Origin: Gordonia mangrovi
GTDB lineage: Bacteria > Actinomycetota > Actinomycetes > Mycobacteriales > Mycobacteriaceae
Direction: 5' to 3'
DNA length: 64,000 nt
NCBI RefSeq assembly: GCF_024734075.1
Contig: NZ_CP102850.1
Span: 806,001 to 870,000 of the forward strand
Under the pieces are notes generated by a model. That model ran no database searches. It saw nothing but the letters and a program-made list of their open reading frames with translations, and had not been told where the DNA came from. Position 1 is the stretch's first letter. The number at the start of each line of letters is the position of its first letter. Positions 1 through 8,376 of this stretch are shown piece by piece. A program made the position numbers and the translations under genes.

Positions 1-400
1 CGTGACACATCGTGGTGACGTAGTCGTCGCCCATCGGTTCCACATCCATCAGCGCGCCGCAGTGCTGCAGGAAGAACGACCCGTGGTACTTGTCTGTCAC
101 CTCATAGCGGAAGTCCATGAATTGCGGCGGCGCGCCGATGTCGAGCTGCAGGCACTTGAACATATCCTCGACACCGTCGCCGTCGATCCTCAGCGCAGAC
201 CGCATGCGCTGGGTGTAGACGGGGCTGGCCGCCATCCATTCCTCGATGGCGACCTGGCCCATCACCTCACGACCGAACGCACTGATCAGATGGGCCATCC
301 CGCTGCGATCGATCAACTGACCCGACAGCAATAGCTCGGGAACAAGGACCGCCAGCTGTTGGTGACTCAGCCCTTGATAGGCCGGCGCTGGATGAGTCAT
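1..400 (-). CDS. Conserved hypothetical protein, 3' end outside window
   Basis: The reverse strand reads open from an ATG at 400 to the window edge, giving the first 133 residues of a longer protein that begins MTHPAPAYQGLSHQQLAVLV. The segment HCGALMDVEPMG near the cut end holds a conserved-looking His-Cys pair. I cannot name a function. It starts 8 bases after the SnoaL-like gene stops, on the same strand, so it is probably the last visible member of the cyp51 operon. The rightward open frame over the same bases is a shadow: this strand gives the more protein-like translation and fits the operon. Confidence 0.7.
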   Translation of the reverse strand, partial: MTHPAPAYQGLSHQQLAVLVPELLLSGQLIDRSGMAHLISAFGREVMGQVAIEEWMAASPVYTQRMRSALRIDGDGVEDMFKCLQLDIGAPPQFMDFRYEVTDKYHGSFFLQHCGALMDVEPMGDDYVTTMCH

Positions 401-408
401 GTGTCAGC

Positions 409-966
409 TCACCAGAACTTCACGGGCGCCTTGCCGAACGGATACCAGCCGGGCTGATCACCCGTGGCCTTCTCGATCCGCTTGAGCATCCCGTCGCTCA
501 TCGCGTTGTTCTTCAGCATCTCGATGAACAGCGCAGAGACATTGCCGTAGTCGAAGAAGTCACGCTGCCACGAGAACTGGAAGTTGCCGCCGTATTTGAA
601 CCAACTGCCCTGGATACCCTCGAGCGCGTAGCTGCTACCGTCCTCACGCTTGCCGTTGTACACCTGCTTCCAGAAGCCGATCATGTCGCCGGTCTGATCG
701 TCGATCACCCACGCCTGATACGGATACTCCCACCCCTCGAGGCCTTCCATCTCCTGGCCCAACGCGATGTCGCGGATCTCGTCGCGGCCGACGGCCATGA
801 AATCCTTGTCCGGGCCATAGTTCCACCCGTAGGTGGCGTCCTCGGTGTAGAACTCCGCAAGGGGTTTCCAGTCGCCGGCCTTCTCCGCCTCGATGTTGGC
901 GTCCAACCATCGCTGCTTCATCTCTTCCAGTTCGGCACGATCAAAAGGCATCTCGGGGATCTCCAC
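409..966 (-). CDS. SnoaL/NTF2-like protein of the cyp51 operon
   Basis: 185 residues. Residues about 10 to 120 look like an NTF2-like (SnoaL) alpha+beta barrel, with the typical opening of two helices then WKPLAEFYTEDATYGWNYGP. Such barrels bind or isomerise small hydrophobic ligands or act as accessory proteins; no catalytic residue can be assigned here. The GTG start directly abuts the TGA of the ferredoxin gene (967), so translation is probably coupled; an ATG five codons in is an alternative start. Position matches Rv0762c next to the ferredoxin and cyp51 of M. tuberculosis, which supports a role near the P450 system. Confidence 0.75.
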   Translation of the reverse strand: MEIPEMPFDRAELEEMKQRWLDANIEAEKAGDWKPLAEFYTEDATYGWNYGPDKDFMAVGRDEIRDIALGQEMEGLEGWEYPYQAWVIDDQTGDMIGFWKQVYNGKREDGSSYALEGIQGSWFKYGGNFQFSWQRDFFDYGNVSALFIEMLKNNAMSDGMLKRIEKATGDQPGWYPFGKAPVKFW

Positions 967-1161
967 TCACTCGTCGTCGACAATCTTCAGGGCTTGTGTC
1001 GGGCAATAGGTCACCGCAGCCTCGACCTCGGCCCGCCGGCTCTCATCGGGTTCCCTCTGCAGGATCTCGACGTGATCGGCATGCGCCCGGAAGACGTCGG
1101 GCGCCTCCATCTCGCACATCCCGTGCCCCTGACACAGGTCCAGGTCCACTTCGACACGCAT
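967..1161 (-). CDS. 3Fe-4S ferredoxin, P450 redox partner (Rv0763c-like)
   Basis: 64 residues, the normal size for a single-cluster actinobacterial ferredoxin. The cluster motif is C10-x2-H13-x2-C16 with C53-P54. Only three cysteines are present and the usual fourth ligand position is His13, as in several mycobacterial P450-associated ferredoxins that carry a [3Fe-4S] cluster. The protein is acidic, suited to docking a P450. It lies 6 bases downstream of cyp51, matching Rv0763c and Rv0764c, so it probably delivers electrons to CYP51 and perhaps to the second P450 of this operon. A partner reductase could be the FprB-type protein at 24732-26408; that link is inference. Confidence 0.9.
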   Translation of the reverse strand: MRVEVDLDLCQGHGMCEMEAPDVFRAHADHVEILQREPDESRRAEVEAAVTYCPTQALKIVDDE

Positions 1162-1167
1162 CAGCGG

Positions 1168-2511
1168 TCACCGCCTCCGGTACTTCACCCGGCACGGCTG
1201 CTGCAGTTGCACGACCATCTTGGAATGGTCGTTGCGGTAGGTCTCCGACGGCTGCAGCATCTCGAACTCGTAGTTCTGAAACAGCACCGAGAAGATCGCC
1301 TTGAGCTGCATGATCGCGAACTGCGCACCGACACAACGGTGCCGCCCGGCGCCGAACGGAATCCAGGTCCAGCGGTTGACGAGGTCCTCCTGCCGGGGCT
1401 TCTCGTAGCGATCGGGGTCGAAGGTGTCCGGTTCCGGGAAGTCCTCCGGCAACCGATTGGAGATGGCCGGCGACACTGCAATGGACTGACCGGCCGTGAC
1501 CTCGAAGTCCTCGATGTGGAAGTCGTTGCGCACCATGCGCATCAGGATGATCAGCGGCGGGTGCAGCCGCAGCGCCTCCTTAAGTGCGTTCTCCAACTGC
1601 GGCATCTGCCGAGTGTGGGCGAAGGTGTATTCGGGCCGTTCACCGGCCGGGGTGTCGCCGTAGATCTCGTCGAGCTCCGCGTACACCCGACCCATGTAGT
1701 CGGGGTTGCGCAGCAACTCGATGAGCGTCCACGCCGCGGTGCCCGAGGTGGTGTGGTGGCCGGCGAACATCATCGAGATGAACATGCCGGTGATGGTGTT
1801 GGCGTCGAATCCGACCTGGACCAACACGTCCATGAGATCGCGATCCTCTTTGTTCTCGGTCGGATTCGCGATCCGCTCGTCCATCACTCCCTGGATGAAC
1901 TCCACCAACTCGGCACGCGCTTCGTCCCGTTTGCGGAAACTCTCGATGTCGGCGTTGTAGTCGACGTAGGCGATCGGGTCGGTGCCCTTCTCCAGATCGT
2001 GGAACAGGTGCGCGATGTGGCCGTTCAATCGTTCGCGGAACTTGCGCCCGATCAGACAGGCCGACGACGTGTAGAGAGTCAGCTCGGCGAAGAACTCGAG
2101 TAGATCTATCTCACCCTCGTCACCCCAGCCGGCGATGATCCGCTCCACCTCGTTCGGGATGGTCACCGCGTGCTGCTTCATGTGCGGGCCCTTGAGCGCC
2201 GAATTGTGGATCGCCTTGGATCGTTCTTCCGGGCTGGTGTCGAAGACGACGCCCTCGCCGAACACCGGGGTCATGAACGGGTAGGCCGCGGCCTGATCGA
2301 GGTCTTCCTCCGGCGCGCGGAAGAACTCCTCGTTGGCCAGTGCACCGGATACCAGCACCACCTCGCGGTCGGCGAGCTGGAACTGTCCGACGTCCCCGCA
2401 TTCTTCCCGCACCCGCCAGAACAGGCCGATGGGATCGGAGGCCAGTTCGTCGAGGTGTCCGTGTTCGCCGTCTCCACCGGAGACACGTTTGGGCTTGGTC
2501 AGAGCGGTCAT
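1168..2511 (-). CDS. cyp51: Sterol 14-alpha-demethylase, cytochrome P450 CYP51
   Basis: 447 residues. The N-terminus (RVSGG, GHLDELASDPIGLFWRVREE), the B-C region (AYPFMTPVFGEGVVFD), the I helix (MFAGHHTTSGTA) and the heme motif FGAGRHRCVG with ligand Cys393 all match CYP51, a P450 that removes the 14-alpha-methyl group of lanosterol-type sterols by three oxidations. The bacterial substrate is not established. The ATG at 2511 overlaps the upstream SDR stop as ATGA; a longer open frame to 2886 is the SDR read out of frame. The ferredoxin follows immediately. Gene order SDR, cyp51, ferredoxin, SnoaL-like is that of M. tuberculosis. Confidence 0.95.
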   Translation of the reverse strand: MTALTKPKRVSGGDGEHGHLDELASDPIGLFWRVREECGDVGQFQLADREVVLVSGALANEEFFRAPEEDLDQAAAYPFMTPVFGEGVVFDTSPEERSKAIHNSALKGPHMKQHAVTIPNEVERIIAGWGDEGEIDLLEFFAELTLYTSSACLIGRKFRERLNGHIAHLFHDLEKGTDPIAYVDYNADIESFRKRDEARAELVEFIQGVMDERIANPTENKEDRDLMDVLVQVGFDANTITGMFISMMFAGHHTTSGTAAWTLIELLRNPDYMGRVYAELDEIYGDTPAGERPEYTFAHTRQMPQLENALKEALRLHPPLIILMRMVRNDFHIEDFEVTAGQSIAVSPAISNRLPEDFPEPDTFDPDRYEKPRQEDLVNRWTWIPFGAGRHRCVGAQFAIMQLKAIFSVLFQNYEFEMLQPSETYRNDHSKMVVQLQQPCRVKYRRR

Positions 2512-3344
2512 CACTCGTGTCCTTTCGATTCTGGCGGCGTCTGTGGACGATCCGGGGTCTGTGCACGTTTCGCGCACGGAATGGCGCCCTCGGCCTCCAC
2601 CTCCACCGAACGCATGTGCGCGCCGCGGGGCATCGTCACCATCGCCGACACCGCCTGGGCGATGTGCTCGGGCGAGAGGAAGTTGCCGTGACGGGCCAGG
2701 CCGTGCTTGATCCAGTCGTTGAGCATCTTCTCGGTGGTGGCCGGGTCCAGGTTCATCCCCATCCCGGTCAGCGTCTGGCCCGGGCGCACCACGCCGGCCC
2801 GCACGCCGGTGCCCTCTAGTTCGAGCTGGATGGTGGCGACCAGTCCGTCGATACCCGACTTCGCCGCCACGTACGCCGACGACCACGGTCGCGGACGGAT
2901 CGCCACATCGGAGCCGATGAAGACGACATCGCCACGCGCGCGGTCGATCATGCCGCCGATCACGGCCCGATACAGCCGGTAGGCGCCGTTGAGATGGATG
3001 TTGACCTGGTCGGCGAATTCATCCGGCCCCGATTCGTACGACAGACCGACGGCAAGATCCCCGGCGCCGGCCACCACGATCTCGAGGGGTCCCAGCGCAG
3101 CTTCCGCCTTGGCGACACAATCCAGCACGGACTGCTCGTCGGTCACATCCAACGGCACCGCGACGGCCTCACCGCCCGCAGCGGTGATCTTGTCGGCGAG
3201 TTCCTGCAGCCGACCCACCCGCCGGGCGGCCACTGCCACCGGATATCCCGCGGCCGCCAGATATTCGGCGGTGGCGGCGCCGATACCCGACGATGCGCCG
3301 GCGACCAGGACGGGCCTGCGTTCTGGGTGAGCGATGAATGCCAT
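2511..3344 (-). CDS. Short-chain dehydrogenase/reductase (Rv0765c-like)
   Basis: 277 residues. The cofactor-binding motif VAGASSGIG lies near residues 13 to 21 and the catalytic pair is in SSAYVAAKSGID, so this is a classical SDR of NAD(P)(H) type. The C-terminal tail (about 30 residues, EVEAEGAIPCAKRAQTPD) is longer than in many SDRs. It overlaps the cyp51 start by one ATGA and its own start touches the stop of the second P450 gene, so all three are probably one transcript. Likely role: oxidation or reduction of an alcohol or ketone on the P450 product. Substrate unknown. Confidence 0.88.
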   Translation of the reverse strand: MAFIAHPERRPVLVAGASSGIGAATAEYLAAAGYPVAVAARRVGRLQELADKITAAGGEAVAVPLDVTDEQSVLDCVAKAEAALGPLEIVVAGAGDLAVGLSYESGPDEFADQVNIHLNGAYRLYRAVIGGMIDRARGDVVFIGSDVAIRPRPWSSAYVAAKSGIDGLVATIQLELEGTGVRAGVVRPGQTLTGMGMNLDPATTEKMLNDWIKHGLARHGNFLSPEHIAQAVSAMVTMPRGAHMRSVEVEAEGAIPCAKRAQTPDRPQTPPESKGHE

Positions 3345-4579
3345 CAGCGCACCTGCACTGTCACCGGGAGTTCGGCGAACCCGCGCACGTTCACCGAGTG
3401 GACCCGGACGGCGTTGTCGATGTCGATGTCGACTCCCGTGATGGAACGGGCCACCGCGTCGAGCCCGATGTTCGCCTCGAGTCGCGCCAGATGTGCGCCG
3501 AGACAGAAGTGTGTGCCCAAGCCGAAACTCATCAGCGCCTGGCTGCTGTCGCGGCCGATGCGGTAGCTGCTCGCATCCTCGAAGACGTCCTCGTCCCGGT
3601 TGGCCGACCCGACGAGCAGCAGCACCCGGTCGCCTTCGGGGATCGTCAGATCGCCGTAGGTGACGTCGGCGGCCACCTTGCGCAACACCAGCTGCGTCGA
3701 GTTGTCATAGCGCAGTGTCTCTTCGGTCCAATCGGGCACGACCTGCGGTTCGGCGAGCACCTTGGCCAATTCGTGCGGGTTGCGCCATCCCCAATACAGC
3801 GCATTGGCCAGCAATTTGGTGGTCGTCTCGTTGCCGGCGACCACCATCAGGACCATGAACCCGACGATCTCGTCGTCGGACAGCCTGGCCTTCGCGCCGG
3901 TTTCGTCATCGATCTCGGCGGAGATGAGCGCTGACACCAGGTCGTCACCGAGATTCTTGCGACGATCCGCGATGAGGTCGCCGTAGTACTTGTGCAGTTC
4001 GATGTAGGCGTAGACGGCCGCCTCGGGGATGTCGAGCACACCTTCTTCGCGGTGTAGCAACAGATCCGACTGCTTTCGCAGGAATGCCCGGTCGGCCTCC
4101 GGGACCCCCAACAGCTCCGAGACCACGTCCATCGGGAGCAGTCCGGCGAAGTCGGCCACGTAGTCGAACTCGCCCTTGTCGAGGCAGGCGCTCCAATGCT
4201 GTCGCGTCAGCGCGGTGATGCGCTCCGACAGGTCGTTGACCCGTCGCGGTGTGAAGCCCTTCGACACCAGTTTGCGGATGCGCATGTGCTTGGGATCGTC
4301 CATGGCCAGAAACGACATCGACTTGTGGGCGTCCGGCCCGTACGACGACGGGTCCATTGACACCCCCCAGGCGTTCGACAGGTTGACGCTGTCACGGAAT
4401 CCGGCACGCACATCCGCGTGCCGGGCCAGCGCCCAGAAGTTCATCTCCGCGTTGTAGTAGACGGGCGCCTCGCGACGCAGCCGGGCGTAGGTCGGGTACG
4501 GGTCCTCGTGGAAGTCGTAGGCGTACGGGTCGAAGGGGACGAGGTGTTCCATCCCCGCGCGCGTGGCTGTCTCGGTCAC
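3344..4579 (-). CDS. cyp123: Cytochrome P450, CYP123-like
   Basis: 411 residues, soluble class I P450. The I-helix motif MVVAGNETTTKLLANA, the ExxR helix (EETLRYD) and the heme motif FGLGTHFCLGAHLAR with Cys359 are intact. The N-terminal DPYAYDFHEDPYPTYARLR and C-terminal VRVHSVNVRGFAELPV match CYP123 (Rv0766c), which sits at the same place beside cyp51 in M. tuberculosis. The start is GTG at 4579, directly against the TetR stop. The natural substrate is not known; co-transcription with CYP51 and a ferredoxin suggests a shared lipid or sterol route and a shared electron supply. Confidence 0.88.
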   Translation of the reverse strand: MTETATRAGMEHLVPFDPYAYDFHEDPYPTYARLRREAPVYYNAEMNFWALARHADVRAGFRDSVNLSNAWGVSMDPSSYGPDAHKSMSFLAMDDPKHMRIRKLVSKGFTPRRVNDLSERITALTRQHWSACLDKGEFDYVADFAGLLPMDVVSELLGVPEADRAFLRKQSDLLLHREEGVLDIPEAAVYAYIELHKYYGDLIADRRKNLGDDLVSALISAEIDDETGAKARLSDDEIVGFMVLMVVAGNETTTKLLANALYWGWRNPHELAKVLAEPQVVPDWTEETLRYDNSTQLVLRKVAADVTYGDLTIPEGDRVLLLVGSANRDEDVFEDASSYRIGRDSSQALMSFGLGTHFCLGAHLARLEANIGLDAVARSITGVDIDIDNAVRVHSVNVRGFAELPVTVQVR

Positions 4580-5161
4580 TCACTTCTCCATCAGTAGATG
4601 TGCAGCTGCGACAAGGCGTTCCGACGTCTGCTCGTAGGACATGTGGCCCATTCCCGCGTGGACCAGGCCACCGGCGTAGATCATCTCCAGCGCATCGAGC
4701 AGCGGGCCCGGGTTCTCCGGGTCCACCTCCAGCGCCTCGGCGAGTCGCCGGCGGATGAACCCGCCGATCCGTAGCCGCAGATGTTCCACGTCGGGGTCGG
4801 TACCCAGCAACGCCATCGTGACCGCACCGCCGAGTTGCCCCTCCCCGGCGACGACCATCGACACCTCCCGCAACACCTGTGCCACCCGCTCGGCTGGGGG
4901 CATCGCGAGATCCGGCTCGGCCACACCCGAGCTCAGCCGACGCCAGAACACCTCGGCCACAAGGTGACTCTTCGACGAGAAGTAGGTGTAGGCGGTGGCC
5001 GGGGCCACCCCGGCGAGCTTGGCGACGGTCCGCACCGTGAGCCCGTCGAATCCGTCGGCGTTCAAGACGTCGACCGCGGCGTCGGTCAGTCGCGTCACGG
5101 TCTCGGCCTGCTGCTGCGTCAGCCGGCGTCGGGTGGATTCCTGGGATACGGGACTGGACAT
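4580..5161 (-). CDS. TetR-family regulator of the cyp51/cyp123 operon
   Basis: 193 residues. The helix-turn-helix is in TVRTVAKLAGVAPATAYTYFSSKSHLVAEVF (residues about 43 to 73), and the remainder is a helical ligand domain. It is the first gene of the leftward operon and faces the aldehyde dehydrogenase gene across a 64-base gap, the layout of Rv0767c and Rv0768. It probably controls itself with the P450 genes and possibly the divergent operon. The inducer is not predictable from sequence. Confidence 0.88.
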   Translation of the reverse strand: MSSPVSQESTRRRLTQQQAETVTRLTDAAVDVLNADGFDGLTVRTVAKLAGVAPATAYTYFSSKSHLVAEVFWRRLSSGVAEPDLAMPPAERVAQVLREVSMVVAGEGQLGGAVTMALLGTDPDVEHLRLRIGGFIRRRLAEALEVDPENPGPLLDALEMIYAGGLVHAGMGHMSYEQTSERLVAAAHLLMEK

Positions 5162-5225
5162 GTGAGCGAGGCTACACTAGGTTTGAACGCGAGTCCAGAC
5201 ACCTGTCCAGATGGAGTTCCAGACC
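5162..5225. promoter_or_regulatory. Divergent promoter region, TetR operon / aldA
   Basis: This 64-base gap must carry promoters for both divergent operons. A direct repeat GTCCAGA occurs at 5193-5199 and 5205-5211, 12 bases apart, and TACACT at 5173-5178 could be a rightward -10 element. GGAG at 5213-5216 is a ribosome site 9 bases before the aldA ATG at 5226. No clean palindrome is present, so the TetR operator is not certain. Confidence 0.45.
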
Positions 5226-6692
5226 ATGTCTCTACGCCCAGCCTCATCCTCTGAGTTGCTGATCGACGGCAAGCTCACCCCCGGCGCCGGCGGCACGTTC
5301 GGCGTCGTGAACCCGGCCACCGAGGAAGTCCTCGGACAGGCGGCCGACGCGACCGCCGACGACATGGAGGCGGCGATCGCCGCGGCCCGGCGCGCCTTCG
5401 ACACCACCGACTGGTCGCGCAACCATGCCTTCCGCGCCCGGTGCCTGCGGCAGCTGCGCGACGCCCTGCTCGCTCACCGCGACGAGCTGCGCGAACTCAC
5501 CGTGGCCGAGGTCGGCTGCCCGACGTTCCTGACCGCCGGACCGCAGTTCGAAGGTCCGGTCACCGACCTCGGCTACTTCGCCGACCTCGCCGAGTCCTAT
5601 CTCTGGACGCAGGACCTCGGCGTGGCGAAACCCATGGGACTCAAAAACACTCGGGAGATCCGGCACGAAGCCGTCGGCGTGGTCGGCGCGATCACCCCGT
5701 GGAACTTCCCACACCAGATCAACTTCGCCAAGATCGGACCCGCGCTGGCCGCGGGCTGCACCGTGGTCCTCAAACCCGCGCCGGACACCCCGTGGTGCGC
5801 AGCGCTGGTCGGGAAGGTGATCGCCGAGGAGACCGACTTCCCGCCCGGCGTGATCAACATCGTCACCTCCAGCGACCACGCGCTGGGCGCTCAGCTGTCC
5901 ACCGACCCACGTGTCGACCTCGTCTCGTTCACCGGCTCCACCGCGACCGGTAAGAAGGTGATGGCCGGAGCCGCCGAATCGTTGACGAAGGTCTTCCTGG
6001 AGTTGGGCGGAAAGTCGGCGTTCATCGTGCTCGACGACGCCGACATCGCGTCGGCCTGCGCGATGGCCGCGTTCAACGTGGTGACGCACGCCGGACAGGG
6101 CTGCGCCATCACCACCCGCCTGCTGGTGCCGCGCGGGAAGCTCGACGAAGCCATCGCGGCGACGAAGGACGCGCTGGCCGGGCTGCCCGCCGGGGACCCG
6201 ACCGATGCCGGCACGATCTGCGGACCGCTGATCTCGGCCGCCCAGCGCGAGCGGGTCGAGTCCTACATCGCAATTGCGAAGGAGGAGGGCGGGACCATCG
6301 AGATCGGCGGCGGGCGGCCGTCCGACAAGGACACAGGCTTCTTCGTGGAACCGACGTTGATTTCTGGGCTGGACAATTCGGCGCGGGCCGCGCAGGAGGA
6401 GATCTTCGGGCCGGTCCTGGTGATCCTCCCTCACGACGGCGACGACGACGCCATCCGGATCGCCAACGACTCACCGTACGGCCTGTCCGGTGCCGTGTGG
6501 GGTACCGATCCGGACCGGATCGACAAGGTGGTCAACGGCGTTCGCACCGGAACCATGGGCGTCAACGGCGGCATCTGGTACGCCGCCGACGTCCCGTTCG
6601 GCGGCTACAAACAATCCGGGATCGGTCGTGAGATGGGCGTCGCGGGATTCGAGGAGTACCTGGAATCCAAGGCCGTGGCCACGCCGGCGTGA
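5226..6692 (+). CDS. aldA: Aldehyde dehydrogenase (AldA, Rv0768-like)
   Basis: 488 residues, NAD(P)-dependent aldehyde dehydrogenase. The cofactor loop TPWNFPHQ, the general base in LELGGKSAF and the nucleophile in AGQGCAITTRL are intact. ATG 5226 is preferred over ATG 5211 because GGAG sits 9 bases upstream and homologues start at the following LIDGKL segment. It leads a rightward operon with an SDR, a beta-hydroxyacid-dehydrogenase-like enzyme and a CMD-family protein, as in M. tuberculosis. It probably oxidises an aldehyde from the divergent P450/SDR genes to an acid; the exact substrate is unknown. Confidence 0.92.
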   Translation: MSLRPASSSELLIDGKLTPGAGGTFGVVNPATEEVLGQAADATADDMEAAIAAARRAFDTTDWSRNHAFRARCLRQLRDALLAHRDELRELTVAEVGCPTFLTAGPQFEGPVTDLGYFADLAESYLWTQDLGVAKPMGLKNTREIRHEAVGVVGAITPWNFPHQINFAKIGPALAAGCTVVLKPAPDTPWCAALVGKVIAEETDFPPGVINIVTSSDHALGAQLSTDPRVDLVSFTGSTATGKKVMAGAAESLTKVFLELGGKSAFIVLDDADIASACAMAAFNVVTHAGQGCAITTRLLVPRGKLDEAIAATKDALAGLPAGDPTDAGTICGPLISAAQRERVESYIAIAKEEGGTIEIGGGRPSDKDTGFFVEPTLISGLDNSARAAQEEIFGPVLVILPHDGDDDAIRIANDSPYGLSGAVWGTDPDRIDKVVNGVRTGTMGVNGGIWYAADVPFGGYKQSGIGREMGVAGFEEYLESKAVATPA

Positions 6693-6745
6693 AAGGAAAC
6701 GTGATCTCGATCTCGCAGAGTGCCACCACAACAGAAAGCAGCACA

Positions 6746-7492
6746 ATGACTTCCGACACCCGCAATCGCTTCCAGGACAAAACCGTCATCGTGACCGGCG
6801 CCGCCGGCGGTATCGGTGAGGCCTATGCCCGCGCTCTGGCCGCCGAGGGCGCCAACGTCGTCGTCGCCGACCTGAATGACGAGGCCGGCAAGCAGGTCGC
6901 CGCCGACATCAACGGCCTCTACGTCAGCACCGACGTCGCCGACGAGCAGTCCGCGCAGGCACTCGCCGCCGCGACCGTCGATGCCTACGGCACGATCGAC
7001 GGCCTGGTCAACAACGCCGCGATCTACGGCGGCATGAAGCTCGACTTCCTCATCACCGTGCCGTGGGACTACTACAAGAAGTTCATGAGCGTCAACCTCG
7101 ACGGGGCGCTCAACGTGACCCGCGCGGTATATCCCCACATGACCGGCGGCGGCGCCATCGTCAACCAGTCCTCCACCGCCGCATGGCTCTACAGCGGCTT
7201 CTACGGTCTGGCCAAGGTCGGGGTCAACGGACTCACCCAGCAACTCGCCACCGAACTCGGCGGCCAGAACATCCGGGTCAACGCCATCGCCCCGGGCCCC
7301 ATCGACACCGAGGCCACCCGCTCCACCACGCCGAAGGAGATGGTCGCCGACATCGTCAACCGCCTGCCGCTCAAGCGCTTCGGTACGCCCGAGGACCTGG
7401 TGGGCATGTGCCTGTTCCTGCTGTCCGACGAGGCGGGCTGGATCACCGGGCAGATCTTCAATGTCGACGGCGGGCAGGTCATCCGCTCATGA
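6746..7492 (+). CDS. Short-chain dehydrogenase/reductase (Rv0769-like)
   Basis: 248 residues. Motifs: VTGAAGGIGEAYA for the nucleotide, NNAA, and the catalytic Ser and YGLAK in STAAWLYSGFYGLAKVGVNG. The C-terminus WITGQIFNVDGGQVIRS is typical. ATG 6746 matches the usual N-terminus of this family; in-frame GTG codons at 6689 and 6701, the latter just after AAAGGA, would add up to 19 residues and cannot be excluded. The stop overlaps the next start as ATGA. Likely an oxidoreductase step in the same pathway as aldA. Confidence 0.88.
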   Translation: MTSDTRNRFQDKTVIVTGAAGGIGEAYARALAAEGANVVVADLNDEAGKQVAADINGLYVSTDVADEQSAQALAAATVDAYGTIDGLVNNAAIYGGMKLDFLITVPWDYYKKFMSVNLDGALNVTRAVYPHMTGGGAIVNQSSTAAWLYSGFYGLAKVGVNGLTQQLATELGGQNIRVNAIAPGPIDTEATRSTTPKEMVADIVNRLPLKRFGTPEDLVGMCLFLLSDEAGWITGQIFNVDGGQVIRS

Positions 7493-8376
7493 GCGACGGC
7501 AACGTCGGCCGGATTCGGCTCGGCTACGTGGGTCTCGGCAACATCGGCGGGCCGATGGCCGCGAGCCTCGCCGCCTGGTCTGGCGGTCTCACGGTGTTCG
7601 ACATCTCCGCAGACGCCGTGGCCAAGCTCGTCGACCAGGGTGCCACCGCCGCGACATCGTTGGCCGATCTCGCCGCCCATGCCGACATCATCGGCATCTG
7701 CGTGCTCAACGACGACCAGGTGCGCACGGTCGTCTCCGGTGACGGCGGCCTACTCGACACCGCCACGCGCGGAACGATCATCGCCGTGCATTCGACCATC
7801 AGCCCGCAGACTGCCGCCGACCTGGCCGCCGAATGCGCCGAGCAGGGCGTCACCCTGCTCGACGCACCGATCTCCGGCGGGGCGGCGGGTGCGGAACAGC
7901 GTCGCCTGGCCATCATGGTCGGCGGCGACCGAGCGGCATACCTGCGGCTGAAAGAACCCTATTCGGCGGTCTCGGACATGCTCGTCCACGCCGGCAACGA
8001 TGTGGGTGCCGGAACCACGATGAAACTGGCGCGCAACCTGATGCATTTCGTCGCGTTCACCGCGGCGATGGAGGCCTCCCGCCTCGCCGAGGCCGCCGGG
8101 ATCGACATCACCAAGCTCGGCAAGGTGGTTCGGCACACCGACGCGATCACCGGTGGACCAGGCGCGATCATGCTCCGCGACACCACCGCCGACGTGCCGC
8201 CCGACGACTTCTGGCACGACGTGCTGATCCCCGTCCGGGGACTCGGCGAGAAGGACCTCGCCCTGGCACTGCAACTGGGTCGCGAACTCGGCGTCGACCT
8301 CCCGCTCGGCGAGATCGCACTACGCGACTTCGCCGCAGAACTCGGTGTGCCACATCAGGAAGGGGAACAACCATGA
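7489..8376 (+). CDS. 3-hydroxyisobutyrate-dehydrogenase-like oxidoreductase (Rv0770-like)
   Basis: 295 residues of the beta-hydroxyacid dehydrogenase family. The N-terminal Rossmann motif is GYVGLGNIGGPMAASL, the substrate loop DAPISGGAAGAE is present, and the catalytic lysine lies in GAGTTMKLARNLMHF. It overlaps its neighbours by ATGA on both sides. Family members oxidise 3-hydroxy acids or reduce semialdehydes with NAD(P)H. This one is distinct from the valine-pathway mmsB at 40216-41085, so the substrate is probably tied to the aldA operon rather than to valine. Confidence 0.88.
   Translation: MSDGNVGRIRLGYVGLGNIGGPMAASLAAWSGGLTVFDISADAVAKLVDQGATAATSLADLAAHADIIGICVLNDDQVRTVVSGDGGLLDTATRGTIIAVHSTISPQTAADLAAECAEQGVTLLDAPISGGAAGAEQRRLAIMVGGDRAAYLRLKEPYSAVSDMLVHAGNDVGAGTTMKLARNLMHFVAFTAAMEASRLAEAAGIDITKLGKVVRHTDAITGGPGAIMLRDTTADVPPDDFWHDVLIPVRGLGEKDLALALQLGRELGVDLPLGEIALRDFAAELGVPHQEGEQP

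Noticed and set aside
2512..2886. Long N-terminal extension of CYP51 to 2886
   Set aside because: It reads the SDR gene in the wrong frame; ATG 2511 matches the family start and the ATGA overlap.
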